Source: Seonamhaeicola sp. S2-3 (GTDB lineage Bacteria > Bacteroidota > Bacteroidia > Flavobacteriales > Flavobacteriaceae). From it: a stretch of DNA of 64,000 bases. Below are positions 42,630 through 52,056 of this stretch, piece after piece (position 1 is the stretch's first letter; each line of letters starts with the position of its first letter). Position numbers and translations under genes: made by a program. The notes beneath the pieces were generated by a model. The model saw nothing but the letters and a program-made list of their open reading frames with translations, searched no databases and was not told the origin of the DNA. The DNA is taken from the NCBI RefSeq assembly GCF_001971785.1, contig NZ_CP019389.1:1065001-1129000 (forward strand), written 5' to 3'.

Positions 42630-45464
42630 TTAATTTTTTGCTTTAAATAAGTCATACTTTAAACCAAATGTAATGCGTCTTCCATAATATTCAGCTTGCA
42701 TCGTTCTATTTTTAACGCCTTGGAAATAACGTAATGGTTGATCTGTAATGTTGTTTAAATCGAAATACAATCTTAAGTTATCATTAAAAGCGTAAGATGC
42801 GTTAAAATCTAACAAGAATTGCTCATCGTAATATCTATCTTCAAAAGCATTCCCTCCTATTTCATCAATATAAGCATCAGAATAGTTTGCAGATAAACGT
42901 AAGTTCAATTTTTTACCGCTATATGACACCGATCCGTTAAACATATTTGGAGCTGTACCGGGTAAGTCTAAATCATCACGCTCATCACCATCTTCATTTC
43001 TTATACCATCTGCACTAGAGGTTAAATACGTGTAGTTAGCCATAATACCTAAATTTTTAAGGAATCCAGGTAAGAAATCTAACTGACGTTGAAAAGACAC
43101 CTCTGCTCCTGTAACTGTAGCATCATCTCCGTTTTGAGGTTGAAACGCATCATATCCTGTACTTGTATCTTCAAATTGGAAGGTGTAAATGAAATCTGAT
43201 ATATTTTTATGAAATACTCCTCCAGAAATAATACCAACACTTTTAAAATAGTGTTCTGCCATTAAATCAAAGTTCATAGAAGTTGTAGCTTCTAAATCTG
43301 GGTTTCCTAAAAATATTTCTTCATCATCATTAACAACATCTATACTTGGTACAATATCGGCATAATTAGGTCTTGCCAACGTGTTTGTCCATGCAAAACG
43401 TAATACAGTATTGTTGCTAATATTGTATTTAAAATGTACTCCTGGTAAAATATTTATATAGTCTTTTTCTTCTGTAATGATACCAATAACATCTTCTTCA
43501 TCTTCAATTTCATTACCCGTTGCTTCTGTTTTAGTACTCTCTAATCTTAAACCAGCTAAAACACTAAGTTTATCTGATAGTTTTTGATCAAACATAGCGT
43601 AAGCCGCATATACGTTTTCTTTTACTTCATAGTTAGCTCTTAGGTACTCATCTGGCACATCAGATTCTTCAAATAAAGATGCATTAGAAAAATCTAAATC
43701 TCCTAAGAATTCTTCGTCTACAAAAAACCCTGCTTTGTACTTACTACCTGCTAAATAATCATCCGTTGTTTTATCTACTAAGGGTAGGTTTAGCATATTT
43801 TCATAAAAATCTTCATTTAAACCTTCATACTCAAAGAAGTTATTATCTCTTTGTTTTTCTTTTACTTTAGCTCTAGCTCCAAATTTTAAGAACCCACCTT
43901 TACCTAATAAGTTTGCAGGTAATTTAAAGTTAACAAAGGCATTAAAATCTTTTTCGTCTGTATATTGATTTTCTTCGGTAAATTCACCAAATTCAAAATT
44001 ACTTGGAGAGGCATTGGCAGAATTTTCGGGAGTAAATAAAGGAAATTTAGAATCTGATACGTCATTTAAAATTATATATTCAGATTCATATTCTGCATAT
44101 CTTTCATGTAAACGTTCTTCTGAAGCTTTTGCATAAGACGCTAACCAATCTAACTGCAGTTTACCAAATAAATGCTCGCCTCCTAAACTATAGTTTTGCA
44201 TACGTTGGTCTTCTAAACGGGTATTTTTATTTCTGTCATTATCAATACCTCCTTTGGTTTGTCTTTTAACCTCTACTGGAAATCTTGTAGGAATACCATT
44301 GGTAATTGTAAAATCTCCTTCTTCTATATCTTCGGCATCTAAAATTTCATGCTCTAACCTAAATCTATTCTCTCTATCATCACGCCAGTTGTACATAGAT
44401 TTAATAAAAATCTTGTTATTAGCATTAAACGCATAATCAAAGTTAGCAGAAAAACTTCTACGAATTCTTTGTACAAAATAGGCGCGTTGTTCAAAAACGT
44501 TGGTGTATGGATTTACATCTACTTCAACTTCTTCATCTGCATCGGCATCATAATAAGCAAACTCATCTGTCCATTCTGCTTCTATATTATCAGAGCCAAA
44601 ATCGTTATCGTTAATTGATGATGATAGCATCCATCCAAACTTACCATTTTTACTTCTATCTCCTATCAAGAAAGAGGCATTAAGTATTCTTCTATCTGTA
44701 ATTGTGTTAACCCCAGAACCTAAAGTTGCTGCTACTCTAAATCCGTTAGGAGATGTTCTAGTTACTAAATTTACAGAACCTCCTAAAGCATCTGCATCCA
44801 TATCTGGTGTTACAGCTTTATTAACTTCAATAAGTTGAATCATGTCTGATGGAATAAGATCCATTTGAACATTTCTGTTATCACCTTCAGCCGAAGGAAT
44901 TCTACTACCATTTAATGTAACCGAGTTTAATTGAGGCGCTAAACCACGCACAATAATATTACGTGCTTCACCTTGATCTACTTGCATGGTAATACCAGGA
45001 ATACGCTTTACGGCATCACCAATATTAGCATCTGGAAATTTACCAATTTGATCGGTTGATACTATATTAGTAATGTTTTGCTTGTTTTTTTGGGCATTTA
45101 ATGCCTTTGCTTGTCCACTATTATAACCGTTTATTACAATATCTTCTAACTCTAAAGCTTTTGCACTAATTGCTATAGTAACATTTGTTGTTTCGCCGTT
45201 TTTTATTTCAACCTCTGTTTCGGTATCGGCATACCCTAAATACATGACTTTAATAGTTTGGTTTCCTGAGGGAACATTTACGAAAACAAACTTACCATCT
45301 ACATCAGAAATCACACCTTTATTTAGTGATTCTATTAGCACGTTTGCAAAAGGAACGGCTAGTCCTTTTTCATCAATAATGGTTCCTTGAATATTTCCAT
45401 TTTGCGAAAACCCCAAAAAAGAAAATATCAAGGTTAATAATAAAAATGCATATTGTTTTTTCAT
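42630..45464 (-). CDS. TonB-dependent receptor (CarboxypepD_reg type) paired with phytase
   Basis: 944 residues. Signal peptide (LGFSQ, about 21), a carboxypeptidase-regulatory-like domain (NIQGTIIDEKGLAVPFANV, about 24-105), plug (about 120-235; NIGDAVKRIPGITMQ, NIIVRGLAPQLNSVTLNG), and a barrel ending in RRITFGLKYDLF. This is the CirA/FecA-like class with the DADALGGSVNLVTR plug end. No SusD homologue follows; a phytase does, so phytate or its lower inositol phosphates are the likely ligand (inference). The 217 nt upstream contain AT-rich direct repeats but no recognised operator. Confidence 0.95.
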   Translation of the reverse strand: MKKQYAFLLLTLIFSFLGFSQNGNIQGTIIDEKGLAVPFANVLIESLNKGVISDVDGKFVFVNVPSGNQTIKVMYLGYADTETEVEIKNGETTNVTIAISAKALELEDIVINGYNSGQAKALNAQKNKQNITNIVSTDQIGKFPDANIGDAVKRIPGITMQVDQGEARNIIVRGLAPQLNSVTLNGSRIPSAEGDNRNVQMDLIPSDMIQLIEVNKAVTPDMDADALGGSVNLVTRTSPNGFRVAATLGSGVNTITDRRILNASFLIGDRSKNGKFGWMLSSSINDNDFGSDNIEAEWTDEFAYYDADADEEVEVDVNPYTNVFEQRAYFVQRIRRSFSANFDYAFNANNKIFIKSMYNWRDDRENRFRLEHEILDAEDIEEGDFTITNGIPTRFPVEVKRQTKGGIDNDRNKNTRLEDQRMQNYSLGGEHLFGKLQLDWLASYAKASEERLHERYAEYESEYIILNDVSDSKFPLFTPENSANASPSNFEFGEFTEENQYTDEKDFNAFVNFKLPANLLGKGGFLKFGARAKVKEKQRDNNFFEYEGLNEDFYENMLNLPLVDKTTDDYLAGSKYKAGFFVDEEFLGDLDFSNASLFEESDVPDEYLRANYEVKENVYAAYAMFDQKLSDKLSVLAGLRLESTKTEATGNEIEDEEDVIGIITEEKDYINILPGVHFKYNISNNTVLRFAWTNTLARPNYADIVPSIDVVNDDEEIFLGNPDLEATTSMNFDLMAEHYFKSVGIISGGVFHKNISDFIYTFQFEDTSTGYDAFQPQNGDDATVTGAEVSFQRQLDFLPGFLKNLGIMANYTYLTSSADGIRNEDGDERDDLDLPGTAPNMFNGSVSYSGKKLNLRLSANYSDAYIDEIGGNAFEDRYYDEQFLLDFNASYAFNDNLRLYFDLNNITDQPLRYFQGVKNRTMQAEYYGRRITFGLKYDLFKAKN

Positions 45465-45623
45465 GATTAATTAATTGGTTAATTATTAATACGAAATAAC
45501 AAAAGCACCTTACTATCTTTATTAATTAAATTTTAAGTTATGGTTATTTATACGAAAGAAAAAACCTATATTTTAAGTTCACTTAACATTAAGAAGAACT
45601 TTAGTAAACATGAGTAACAATAA

Positions 45624-45656
45624 AAAAAGCCCCTTCTGAATTAACAGAAGGAGCTT
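45624..45656 (-). terminator. intrinsic terminator of rplU-rpmA
   Basis: On the minus strand AAAGCTCCTTCTG / CAGAAGGGGCTTT with a T run, shortly after the rpmA stop codon. Confidence 0.85.
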
Positions 45657-45682
45657 TAGAGTATTTTTATAAAACTTACTTA

Positions 45683-45943
45683 TTAAGCCTCAAATGGCTC
45701 AATAGATACGTAAGATTTATTATCTTTTTTCTTAGTGAATTTTACAATACCATCAACTTTGGCATGTAATGTGTGATCTTTTGAAGAATACACATTTTCA
45801 CCTGGGTGATGTGTATTTCCTCTTTGTCTTACGATAATGTTTCCAGCTATTGCAGCTTGACCACCAAAAATCTTAACACCTAAGCGTTTTGATTCTGATT
45901 CTCTACCGTTTTTCGAACTTCCGACTCCTTTTTTATGTGCCAT
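45683..45943 (-). CDS. rpmA: 50S ribosomal protein L27
   Basis: 86 residues, starts [19 protein letters not shown], the usual L27 N-terminus that reaches the peptidyl transferase centre. No cleavable N-terminal extension. [23 protein letters not shown] and [20 protein letters not shown] follow. It lies 36 nt after rplU in the standard rplU-rpmA operon. Confidence 0.98.
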   Translation of the reverse strand: MAHKKGVGSSKNGRESESKRLGVKIFGGQAAIAGNIIVRQRGNTHHPGENVYSSKDHTLHAKVDGIVKFTKKKDNKSYVSIEPFEA

Positions 45944-45979
45944 TTTATTTCGATTTTATTTTAACAATAAGAAGTAAGC

Positions 45980-46615
45980 TTAAGCTTTACCTCCATCTAA
46001 TTCGTCTTGCCATTTTTTAAGTTCATCCCACTTACCTTCAGCAGCTAATTTAGCTTGTTCTGGCCAAGTGTCTGTAACATGGTTACCTCTTACATCTGCA
46101 ATAATTTCAGAGATTTTCTCTGGAGTAGAAGCAGCTAAATCTGCAAATGTTGCAATTCCAGCTTCAACTAGCGTTGATGCAATTTTAGGTCCTATACCTT
46201 CAATTTTCTTTAAGTCATCTGCTTTTCCTGTAGCTTTTTTAGCTGCAGGTTTAGCTTCAGCCTTTGGAGCTTCTTTTTTTGCTGGAGCAGCTTTTTTAGC
46301 TCCTGATGTAGCAATACTTTCTATTACTATCTCAGTTAAGGCTTGACGGTGACCATTTTTTACACGGTAACCTTTACGTCTTTTCTTTTTGAAGACTATT
46401 ACTTTATCACCTTTAAGGTGTTTAACGACTTTTGCTCCTACTTGAGCGCCGTTTATAGCCGGGGCGCCAACAGTTACTTTGTCTCCATCTGCAACTAAAA
46501 GAACATTATCGAAAGCTACTTTCTTTCCTTCTTCAGCTTGTAAACGGTTAACAAAAACTTTTTGGTCTTTTTCAACTTTAAATTGATGCCCTGCTATCTC
46601 TACAATTGCGTACAT
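45980..46615 (-). CDS. rplU: 50S ribosomal protein L21 with C-terminal helix-hairpin-helix extension
   Basis: 211 residues; ordinary L21 has about 103. Residues 1-103 are L21 (MYAIVEIAGHQFKVEKDQK, VIVFKKKRRKGYRVKNGHRQ). A Lys/Ala/Pro-rich linker (about 105-130, KKAAPAKKEAPKAEAKPAAKK) follows. The last 80 residues form a helix-hairpin-helix domain like that of DUF4332 proteins (DDLKKIEGIGPKIASTLVEAGI, then WPEQAKLAAEGKWDELKKWQDEL). The same fused form is known in Flavobacteriia. The extra domain may bind RNA or DNA. First gene of the rplU-rpmA operon with a consensus promoter at 46677-46707. Confidence 0.96.
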   Translation of the reverse strand: MYAIVEIAGHQFKVEKDQKVFVNRLQAEEGKKVAFDNVLLVADGDKVTVGAPAINGAQVGAKVVKHLKGDKVIVFKKKRRKGYRVKNGHRQALTEIVIESIATSGAKKAAPAKKEAPKAEAKPAAKKATGKADDLKKIEGIGPKIASTLVEAGIATFADLAASTPEKISEIIADVRGNHVTDTWPEQAKLAAEGKWDELKKWQDELDGGKA

Positions 46616-46676
46616 AGCGTAACGTTTTTATTAATTAAATTATTTAACATTGCCTTCAATTCTTTAAAGGCGGGTG

Positions 46677-46707
46677 CAAATATACTGCTAAATTATTAAT
46701 ATACAAA
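46677..46707 (-). promoter_or_regulatory. consensus promoter of rplU-rpmA
   Basis: Minus-strand TTTG, 19-nt spacer, TATATTTG. This matches both Bacteroidota boxes with ideal spacing. The -7 box ends about 62 nt upstream of the rplU ATG. Confidence 0.8.
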
Positions 46708-46711
46708 CGTT

Positions 46712-47167
46712 TTAGAGATTTTGAGGTATATTTCTGCTATTTTTAAAAAGTTGCATTACAGAAAGGGTTGCAACTACAGATGTTGCTAATCCCATAACAG
46801 CCACAATAAAGGTTATCATACCAATGTTGACATCAAATTTTCCTTTAAAAGTTTGTAACAATTCTGGCAAAAAATTAGTATTTACTTCTGTAGAATAGAA
46901 TAAAAAGAAAATTGTAAACACAAAAGTTGCAACAAAACCTGTTATAATACCTGTTTTAAAGCCTTGACCATACGAAAAAGAAGTTGGAAATTGCAACTTG
47001 CTTAATTTTACGGCTTCATACACGCCAAAACCTGTAATAAGTGCATTGAAAAAGCTAAAAGCTGGATTTATATGTTTGTTAAACAATGATAGAATCAAAA
47101 AATATGCTATTAAAACAGCGCTTGTAACAAGGCCAAATCTTATGGGAAGTGATATTTTTTTCATCAT
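46712..47167 (-). CDS. DUF4199 membrane protein
   Basis: About 152 residues from ATG at 47167 (MMKKISLPIRFGLVTSAVLIAYF); an ATG at 47212 would add 15 residues without a membrane segment. Four predicted TMs (about 9-30, 35-52, 68-92, 120-142) with the family SFSYGQGFKTGIITGF in the third. Bacteroidota family of unknown function. It sits just upstream of rplU on the same strand, but the rplU promoter lies between. Confidence 0.85.
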   Translation of the reverse strand: MMKKISLPIRFGLVTSAVLIAYFLILSLFNKHINPAFSFFNALITGFGVYEAVKLSKLQFPTSFSYGQGFKTGIITGFVATFVFTIFFLFYSTEVNTNFLPELLQTFKGKFDVNIGMITFIVAVMGLATSVVATLSVMQLFKNSRNIPQNL

Positions 47168-47243
47168 AGTTGGTATTAGAGTTTTCTTAAATTTCGGAAA
47201 AAAAATTGACATTTAATAATTTAACTCTAACTATATGAACCTA

Positions 47244-48122
47244 TTAGCATTTCTTTTTATGAGCTAAATACACACCTATAAGAATTATAATAGTAGCAAT
47301 TCCTTGTAAAAAATTAAAGCGTTCTCCATCTAAAACACCCCAAAAAACTGCAACAATAGGCATTAAATAAGCCACAGAAGATGCAAAAACAGGGGTAGAC
47401 ACTTGCACTAATTTATTAAATAGCACTTTTGCAATGGCAGTTCCAAATAATGACAATACCAACATATAGAGTAAAGCAGGTTTTAAATTTTGATTTGTAA
47501 GCACCTCTGCGCTAAAAAAACCGGTACTAATTAAAACTATAACCGCAGGAATTAGTATAGCTGTAAAATTTCCTACTGCAATTGTTAAAGCATTAACATG
47601 TTGTAAATGTTGTTTTAATACATTTATACTTGCTGCATAACTACAGGCAGCCACTATTACCAAAGCAGCATATAAATAATTTTGATTTGGATTTAAAGAA
47701 ATTCCATTAATAATTAACATTATTGTACCTGCCAACCCAATAAAAACACCTAAAACCTGTCTTTTTGTTGAACTTATTTTAAAAACAAAAAAGCCAAGTA
47801 TAATGGTATTTAACGGTACTAAAGAGTTTAAAATAGAAGCTATGGCGCTATCTATTTCGGTTTCGGCAAATGCAAAAAGAAACACTGGAAAGAATGTACC
47901 CAACAACCCAGTTATTATAATCCATTTCCAATCTTTAGCGGTTATATTTTTCACTTTTTTAAAACCAACAATAAAAAGAAATATAGCAGTAAAAATTACA
48001 CGTATAGCACCTAACCGCATTGGAGTTAAGCCATTTAACCCTTTTTTTATAAGTATAAATGAGCTTCCCCAAATTAATGAAAGTGTTAATAAATAAATCC
48101 ACTTTAGATGAAATGCCTTCAT
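47244..48122 (-). CDS. EamA/DMT family transporter
   Basis: 292 residues, ten membrane helices in two EamA repeats; LIWGSSFILIKKGLNGLTPMRLGAIRV is a typical first repeat, and AFAETEIDSAIASILNSLVPL the conserved interior. The C-terminus is positively charged (LAHKKKC). Not closely similar to the DMT protein at 10763. Substrate unknown. It lies upstream of DUF4199 and runs in the same direction. Confidence 0.92.
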   Translation of the reverse strand: MKAFHLKWIYLLTLSLIWGSSFILIKKGLNGLTPMRLGAIRVIFTAIFLFIVGFKKVKNITAKDWKWIIITGLLGTFFPVFLFAFAETEIDSAIASILNSLVPLNTIILGFFVFKISSTKRQVLGVFIGLAGTIMLIINGISLNPNQNYLYAALVIVAACSYAASINVLKQHLQHVNALTIAVGNFTAILIPAVIVLISTGFFSAEVLTNQNLKPALLYMLVLSLFGTAIAKVLFNKLVQVSTPVFASSVAYLMPIVAVFWGVLDGERFNFLQGIATIIILIGVYLAHKKKC

Positions 48123-48277
48123 AAATCTTATGTTTAAATCACAAAATTGAACTATTTAATCTAATTACACATCTTTATTTATTAATTTTGTAAACCAACA
48201 GATGGTAATTTATTATTAATACTATAAATGTTAACTTCTGTTTAAATACATTGCTTTAATTTTAAATACTTAAAAAC

Positions 48278-48667
48278 ATGAATACATTGAAACATATTTT
48301 AGGGTTAGCCTTAATGCTTTTGTTAGCTTTTAGTTGTAAAAACGAAACTAAAGCAGAAGTAAAAACTGTTGAAGTTGCAACAGAAACAGCAAAAGAGTTA
48401 GACCCAAATGCTACCTACGCTAAAGCAGAATTTACTATAGATGGTATGACTTGCGAAATTGGTTGTGCCAAAACTATAGAAAAGAAAATAGCTAAAATGG
48501 AAGGCGTAAAATATGCTAAAGTAGATTTTGATAAAAAATTAGCTATGGTTGAATACAACGAAGCCAAAGTAACTCCAAATACTTTAGAAGAAACTGTAAC
48601 TAATGTTGCCGACATATACAAAGTAAGCAACATGAAAACCGTTGACAATTTTTCGGTATCACAATAA
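48278..48667 (+). CDS. HMA-domain lipoprotein with CxxxC metal motif
   Basis: 129 residues. Lipoprotein signal with Cys20 (LLAFSC). A single heavy-metal-associated domain (about 48-115) has metal motif GMTCEIGC with Cys59 and Cys63, that is C-x3-C rather than the usual C-x2-C. The rest of the fold is normal (VKYAKVDFDKKLAMVEY). It probably binds copper or another soft metal in the periplasm. It stands alone; no P-type ATPase or CopZ is next to it. Confidence 0.88.
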   Translation: MNTLKHILGLALMLLLAFSCKNETKAEVKTVEVATETAKELDPNATYAKAEFTIDGMTCEIGCAKTIEKKIAKMEGVKYAKVDFDKKLAMVEYNEAKVTPNTLEETVTNVADIYKVSNMKTVDNFSVSQ

Positions 48668-48676
48668 AACAATATT

Positions 48677-48723
48677 TTTTTGCTAGGTTGATTATGAAAC
48701 ATAACATAATCAACCTTAGCAAA
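48677..48723. terminator. long hairpin between convergent genes
   Basis: Arms TTTGCTAGGTTGATTATG and CATAATCAACCTTAGCAAA with a loop of about 7 nt and one bulge, A/T runs outside. Probably defines the 3' ends of the HMA gene and of the convergent membrane-protein gene; classic U tract after the stem is absent. Confidence 0.55.
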
Positions 48724-48734
48724 ACAAAAAACAC

Positions 48735-49445
48735 TTAAGACTTTCTGTAAGAAAATTTAATCATATAACAGCACATAGCATAATGTGCTAAGTTAAAGAA
48801 TATAATAGCAAAAAAATTAAACAAAGCATACCTATTAAGGAACAAATTTGCTCCTTGAAAACAAGAACTAAGAAAAACAAAGGTTGCAGAAACTATTAAA
48901 AACTTATTAAGCTTAGTTTTGTTAGTTAAACCCAATAAAAGTGCACTAAAAACAAATATAGTTGCTGATAAAACATACAATGTTGTTTCTTGTAAAATAA
49001 ACATTTGATTCATTCCTTCAAAAAAAATCATAAAAGGAACACCCACTAACACCATTAGTACCGCAACTAATTTTAAGGCTAATTTTACATCAACCTGTTT
49101 AAAACGTTTAAACAATAAAACGCTGTACAGAAGAAAAGCTATAACATGATATATTAATCCCTTAGAATTATACTCCTGATATGGATTATTAAAATTACAA
49201 ATTCCTAAAAAATTAAAGATTATAGTAAGTATAAACAACAAACTTCTTTTGTTTGTATTTAACATGTAAATGATAAAAATTAGAGGAAAAGAAGTAAACA
49301 TTGTTACCTTTCTATCTAAATATGTTGGTAAAACAGCACCTAAAGCATCAATAAAAATAATACCTAAAAATATGTAGTTTAATAATATTTTTTGACAAAG
49401 TAATTCCCACAATTCTTTTATTACTTCTGTTTTGTATGTTTTCAA
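48735..49445 (-). CDS. polytopic membrane protein, unknown
   Basis: 236 residues with about seven to eight predicted membrane helices and short loops (for example YIFLGIIFIDALGAVL, LIFIIYMLN, LLFILTIIFNFLGI, LIYHVIAFLLYSVLLF). The topology and size resemble YhhN/lysoplasmalogenase-like proteins, but I see no decisive motif. No operon partner; convergent with the HMA lipoprotein gene. Confidence 0.7.
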   Translation of the reverse strand: MKTYKTEVIKELWELLCQKILLNYIFLGIIFIDALGAVLPTYLDRKVTMFTSFPLIFIIYMLNTNKRSLLFILTIIFNFLGICNFNNPYQEYNSKGLIYHVIAFLLYSVLLFKRFKQVDVKLALKLVAVLMVLVGVPFMIFFEGMNQMFILQETTLYVLSATIFVFSALLLGLTNKTKLNKFLIVSATFVFLSSCFQGANLFLNRYALFNFFAIIFFNLAHYAMCCYMIKFSYRKS

Positions 49446-49586
49446 CGTGCTTTATGCTATTAATTTTCCTCTTAGGTGAACGAAAATATAACTAATAGAA
49501 AAGAAGCAAAACGTTATTGTGTTTTTTTAAACCTAAATAAAAAAATTAAAACACTTTATCGAAGAAAACCACACTTTAAACGCTTA

Positions 49587-50165
49587 TTATTTCCACCTAA
49601 TGGTTTCCATAATACGTCTCATATCATTTTGTAAGTAATGAGATGCAGGTAAAATAGAATCGTAATTAGGTTTGGCATTGAAATACATTGATCCTGTTAA
49701 AAAATGATTAACGCTATCTGTAACATAAAATTGAGCTGGTGAAGCCACATTTCCTTTAACTACAGACAACATACCATAAACTTTTTGGTTTTTGTTTTCA
49801 TAAGGAAAACGGGGAATTTCGTCTGCCTTTTTTGTGTGTTCTAAAGTAAATTTTTGTGCGTCTCTTAAAAAATCTTCTAAGTTCTTCTTGTTGCCTTCAA
49901 TGGCTTTATACGTTAAAAATATAGTACCCTTTAAGGCAGGATAATCAATATTAATACCGTAACTTTCTGTAGTTGCCTTCATTTTTTTTGTAGAAATATT
50001 TTCTACCAATACATTAGTTTCAAAAGTAAAAGGCATATTTAGTTTGGTTTCAACATATTTAGCTTCTGGATATTCTAGCCTTAAAAAAGCTTTAGGTTTT
50101 GGCTTATAGTCTTCACCACAAGACACACAAATAAAAATTAATAAAAGGTATATATAGCTACGCAT
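49587..50165 (-). CDS. gldD: gliding motility lipoprotein GldD
   Basis: 192 residues. Lipobox CVSCGED (Cys16). The family sequence KPKAFLRLEYPEAKYV, then YPALKGTIFLTYKAI and ASPAQFYVTDSVNHFLTGSMYF identify GldD, required for gliding and chitin use in Flavobacterium. Its ATG overlaps the gldE stop codon (TAATG), the normal coupled gldE-gldD arrangement. The molecular role is not known. Confidence 0.95.
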   Translation of the reverse strand: MRSYIYLLLIFICVSCGEDYKPKPKAFLRLEYPEAKYVETKLNMPFTFETNVLVENISTKKMKATTESYGINIDYPALKGTIFLTYKAIEGNKKNLEDFLRDAQKFTLEHTKKADEIPRFPYENKNQKVYGMLSVVKGNVASPAQFYVTDSVNHFLTGSMYFNAKPNYDSILPASHYLQNDMRRIMETIRWK

Positions 50166-51469
50166 TAAGTTATTGTGAATTTAACAAGTTTTATTCTTTT
50201 TTTATCTAAAGCTTCAATAGTAAAAACGTAATTTTCAAAATTTATTTTGCTATTAAGTTTTGGAAAGCTACCTGATATTTCTAAAACAAAACCAGCAATA
50301 GTTTCGGCTTCACCTTTGTTTTCTTCAAAAACAGATTCGTCTTCAATTTTAGTAATTTTATAAATATCTTTTAAAGCCGTTTTTCCTTCAAATACATAAT
50401 TATTTTCATCTAGTTTAGAGTATAGTAAATCTTCATCATCAAACTCATCGCTAATATCACCTACAATTTCTTCAATAATATCTTCTAACGAAATTAACCC
50501 AGATGTTCCTCCGTATTCATCTACCACAACTGCTAAATGCACTTTCTTTTCTTGAAATTCGGCCATTAAATCGTCTAACTTTTTATTCTCTGGAACAAAA
50601 AAGGGCTCTCTAATTAACTTAACCCAATCAAACTGTTTTTTATTAATGTGCGGCAGTAAATCTTTCACATAAAGAATACCTTTTATTTGATCGATGTTCT
50701 CTTGGTAAACTGGAATTCTAGAATACCCATTTTCAATAATTTCTGGCATAATTTCGGCATATTTCTGTTCTACATTTAAAGCAAAAATATCTATGCGTGG
50801 CCTCATTACTTGTTTGGTATCGGTATTTCCAAAACTTACAATGCCCTGAAGTATTTTATGTTCTTCTTTAGTGGTATCTTCTTCGCTAGTAAGTTCTAAT
50901 GCTTGCGATAGTTGATCTACACTTAGGTTTGATTTTTGTTTCCCTAATTTATTATGAATAGCCAAAGTAACGTTTTGCATTGGCAAACTTATGGGTGAAA
51001 ATATAACATCTAACACCTTTAGTGGATATGCCATAAAAGAAGCAAATTTTATATTGTTTCTACTGGCATATATTTTTGGTAAAATTTCACCAAACAACAA
51101 AATAAGGAATGTTATTAAAATTACTTCTAACAGAAATTTAATAGTGGTATCTGTAATATTTCCGAAAATAAAATCACCTAAATACGCAAACAAAATAACC
51201 GTTGCAATATTTATAAAATTATTTGCTACTAAAATAGTGGCAAGTAATTTTTTAGGACGTTCTGTTAGTTTTGCAACTACTTGCATTCGTTTAGAATTAT
51301 CTTCTAAACCTTCTTCAATATCGTTTTTAGTAAGTGAGAATAATGCTACTTCGGCGCCTGAAATAAGTGCAGAACAAACCAATAGCAAAAACAGCAATGC
51401 AAAACCAGAAATCATTGAATAATTTAATGCAATGACTAAACTTAAAAAACTCGCGGGGTCAGGGTCCAA
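50165..51469 (-). CDS. gldE: gliding motility-associated protein GldE (CorC/HlyC-type)
   Basis: 434 residues. N-terminal CNNM-like membrane domain with about four TMs (about 15-160; LVCSALISGAEVALFSLTK), two CBS domains (about 215-330; MRPRIDIFALN, HLAVVVDEYGGTSGLISLEDIIEEIVG), and a CorC/HlyC C-terminal domain. Start is TTG at 51469 (MDPDPASFLSL): there is no in-frame ATG before a stop upstream, and the MDPDP beginning is expected for GldE. Coupled to gldD. Often linked to ion transport, but unproven here. Confidence 0.94.
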   Translation of the reverse strand: MDPDPASFLSLVIALNYSMISGFALLFLLLVCSALISGAEVALFSLTKNDIEEGLEDNSKRMQVVAKLTERPKKLLATILVANNFINIATVILFAYLGDFIFGNITDTTIKFLLEVILITFLILLFGEILPKIYASRNNIKFASFMAYPLKVLDVIFSPISLPMQNVTLAIHNKLGKQKSNLSVDQLSQALELTSEEDTTKEEHKILQGIVSFGNTDTKQVMRPRIDIFALNVEQKYAEIMPEIIENGYSRIPVYQENIDQIKGILYVKDLLPHINKKQFDWVKLIREPFFVPENKKLDDLMAEFQEKKVHLAVVVDEYGGTSGLISLEDIIEEIVGDISDEFDDEDLLYSKLDENNYVFEGKTALKDIYKITKIEDESVFEENKGEAETIAGFVLEISGSFPKLNSKINFENYVFTIEALDKKRIKLVKFTIT

Positions 51470-51490
51470 ATATTTTGGTTTTAGTTAAAC

Positions 51491-51510
51491 AAAAAGCCTT
51501 GATTTAGGCT
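51491..51510 (-). terminator. small terminator between ssb and gldE
   Basis: AGCCT-loop-AGGCT followed on the minus strand by TTTTT. It lies 12 nt after the ssb stop and 22 nt before the gldE TTG, so read-through may be partial. Confidence 0.6.
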
Positions 51511-51521
51511 CATTAATTTTT

Positions 51522-51968
51522 TTAAAACGGAAGATCATCATTTTCATCTTCAGTAGGTTCACTAGCAGGCTTATCTTTAGCAACGGGTGTTTGATCCGCT
51601 GTTGTACTTGCTGCGTTATTTTCACTTTCTTTTTTTGTAGTTAAAAATGTAAAATCTGTACACTGAATTTCAGTACTATAACGCTCATTACCATTATCAT
51701 CTTGCCATTTGCGTGTTTTTAGGCGTCCTTCAATATAAACCTTATCGCCTTTACTTAAATATTTTTCGCAAATTTCAGCACCTTTATTTCTTACCACAAT
51801 ATTATGCCATTCTGTATTGCTAATACGCTCATTAGTTTGCCTATTAGTATAGGTTTCATTGGTAGCTAAAGGAAATCTACCAACACATCCGCCTCCTTCA
51901 AAATAATGCATTTTAACCTCATCTCCTAAATGCCCTATTAGCATTACTTTATTTAATGTTCCTGACAT
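51522..51968 (-). CDS. ssb: single-stranded DNA-binding protein
   Basis: 148 residues. OB fold (residues 1-110: NKVMLIGHLGDEVKMH, YTNRQTNERISNTEWHNIVVRNKGAEICEKYL, KVYIEGRLKTRKWQDDNG), a short Thr/Ala/Pro-rich tail, and the acidic tip ENDDLPF that docks partner proteins. Minus-strand -7 box TAATTTTG at the complement of 51991-51998, about 23 nt upstream of the ATG. Between mutY and gldE, a common flavobacterial order. Confidence 0.97.
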   Translation of the reverse strand: MSGTLNKVMLIGHLGDEVKMHYFEGGGCVGRFPLATNETYTNRQTNERISNTEWHNIVVRNKGAEICEKYLSKGDKVYIEGRLKTRKWQDDNGNERYSTEIQCTDFTFLTTKKESENNAASTTADQTPVAKDKPASEPTEDENDDLPF

Positions 51969-52056
51969 AGCTTTAATTTATTTGTAGTTGCAAAATTACT
52001 TAATTGTAACTCATTTTTAAAATTAATAAAAAAATATGATAAGCCGCTCTTTTAGT

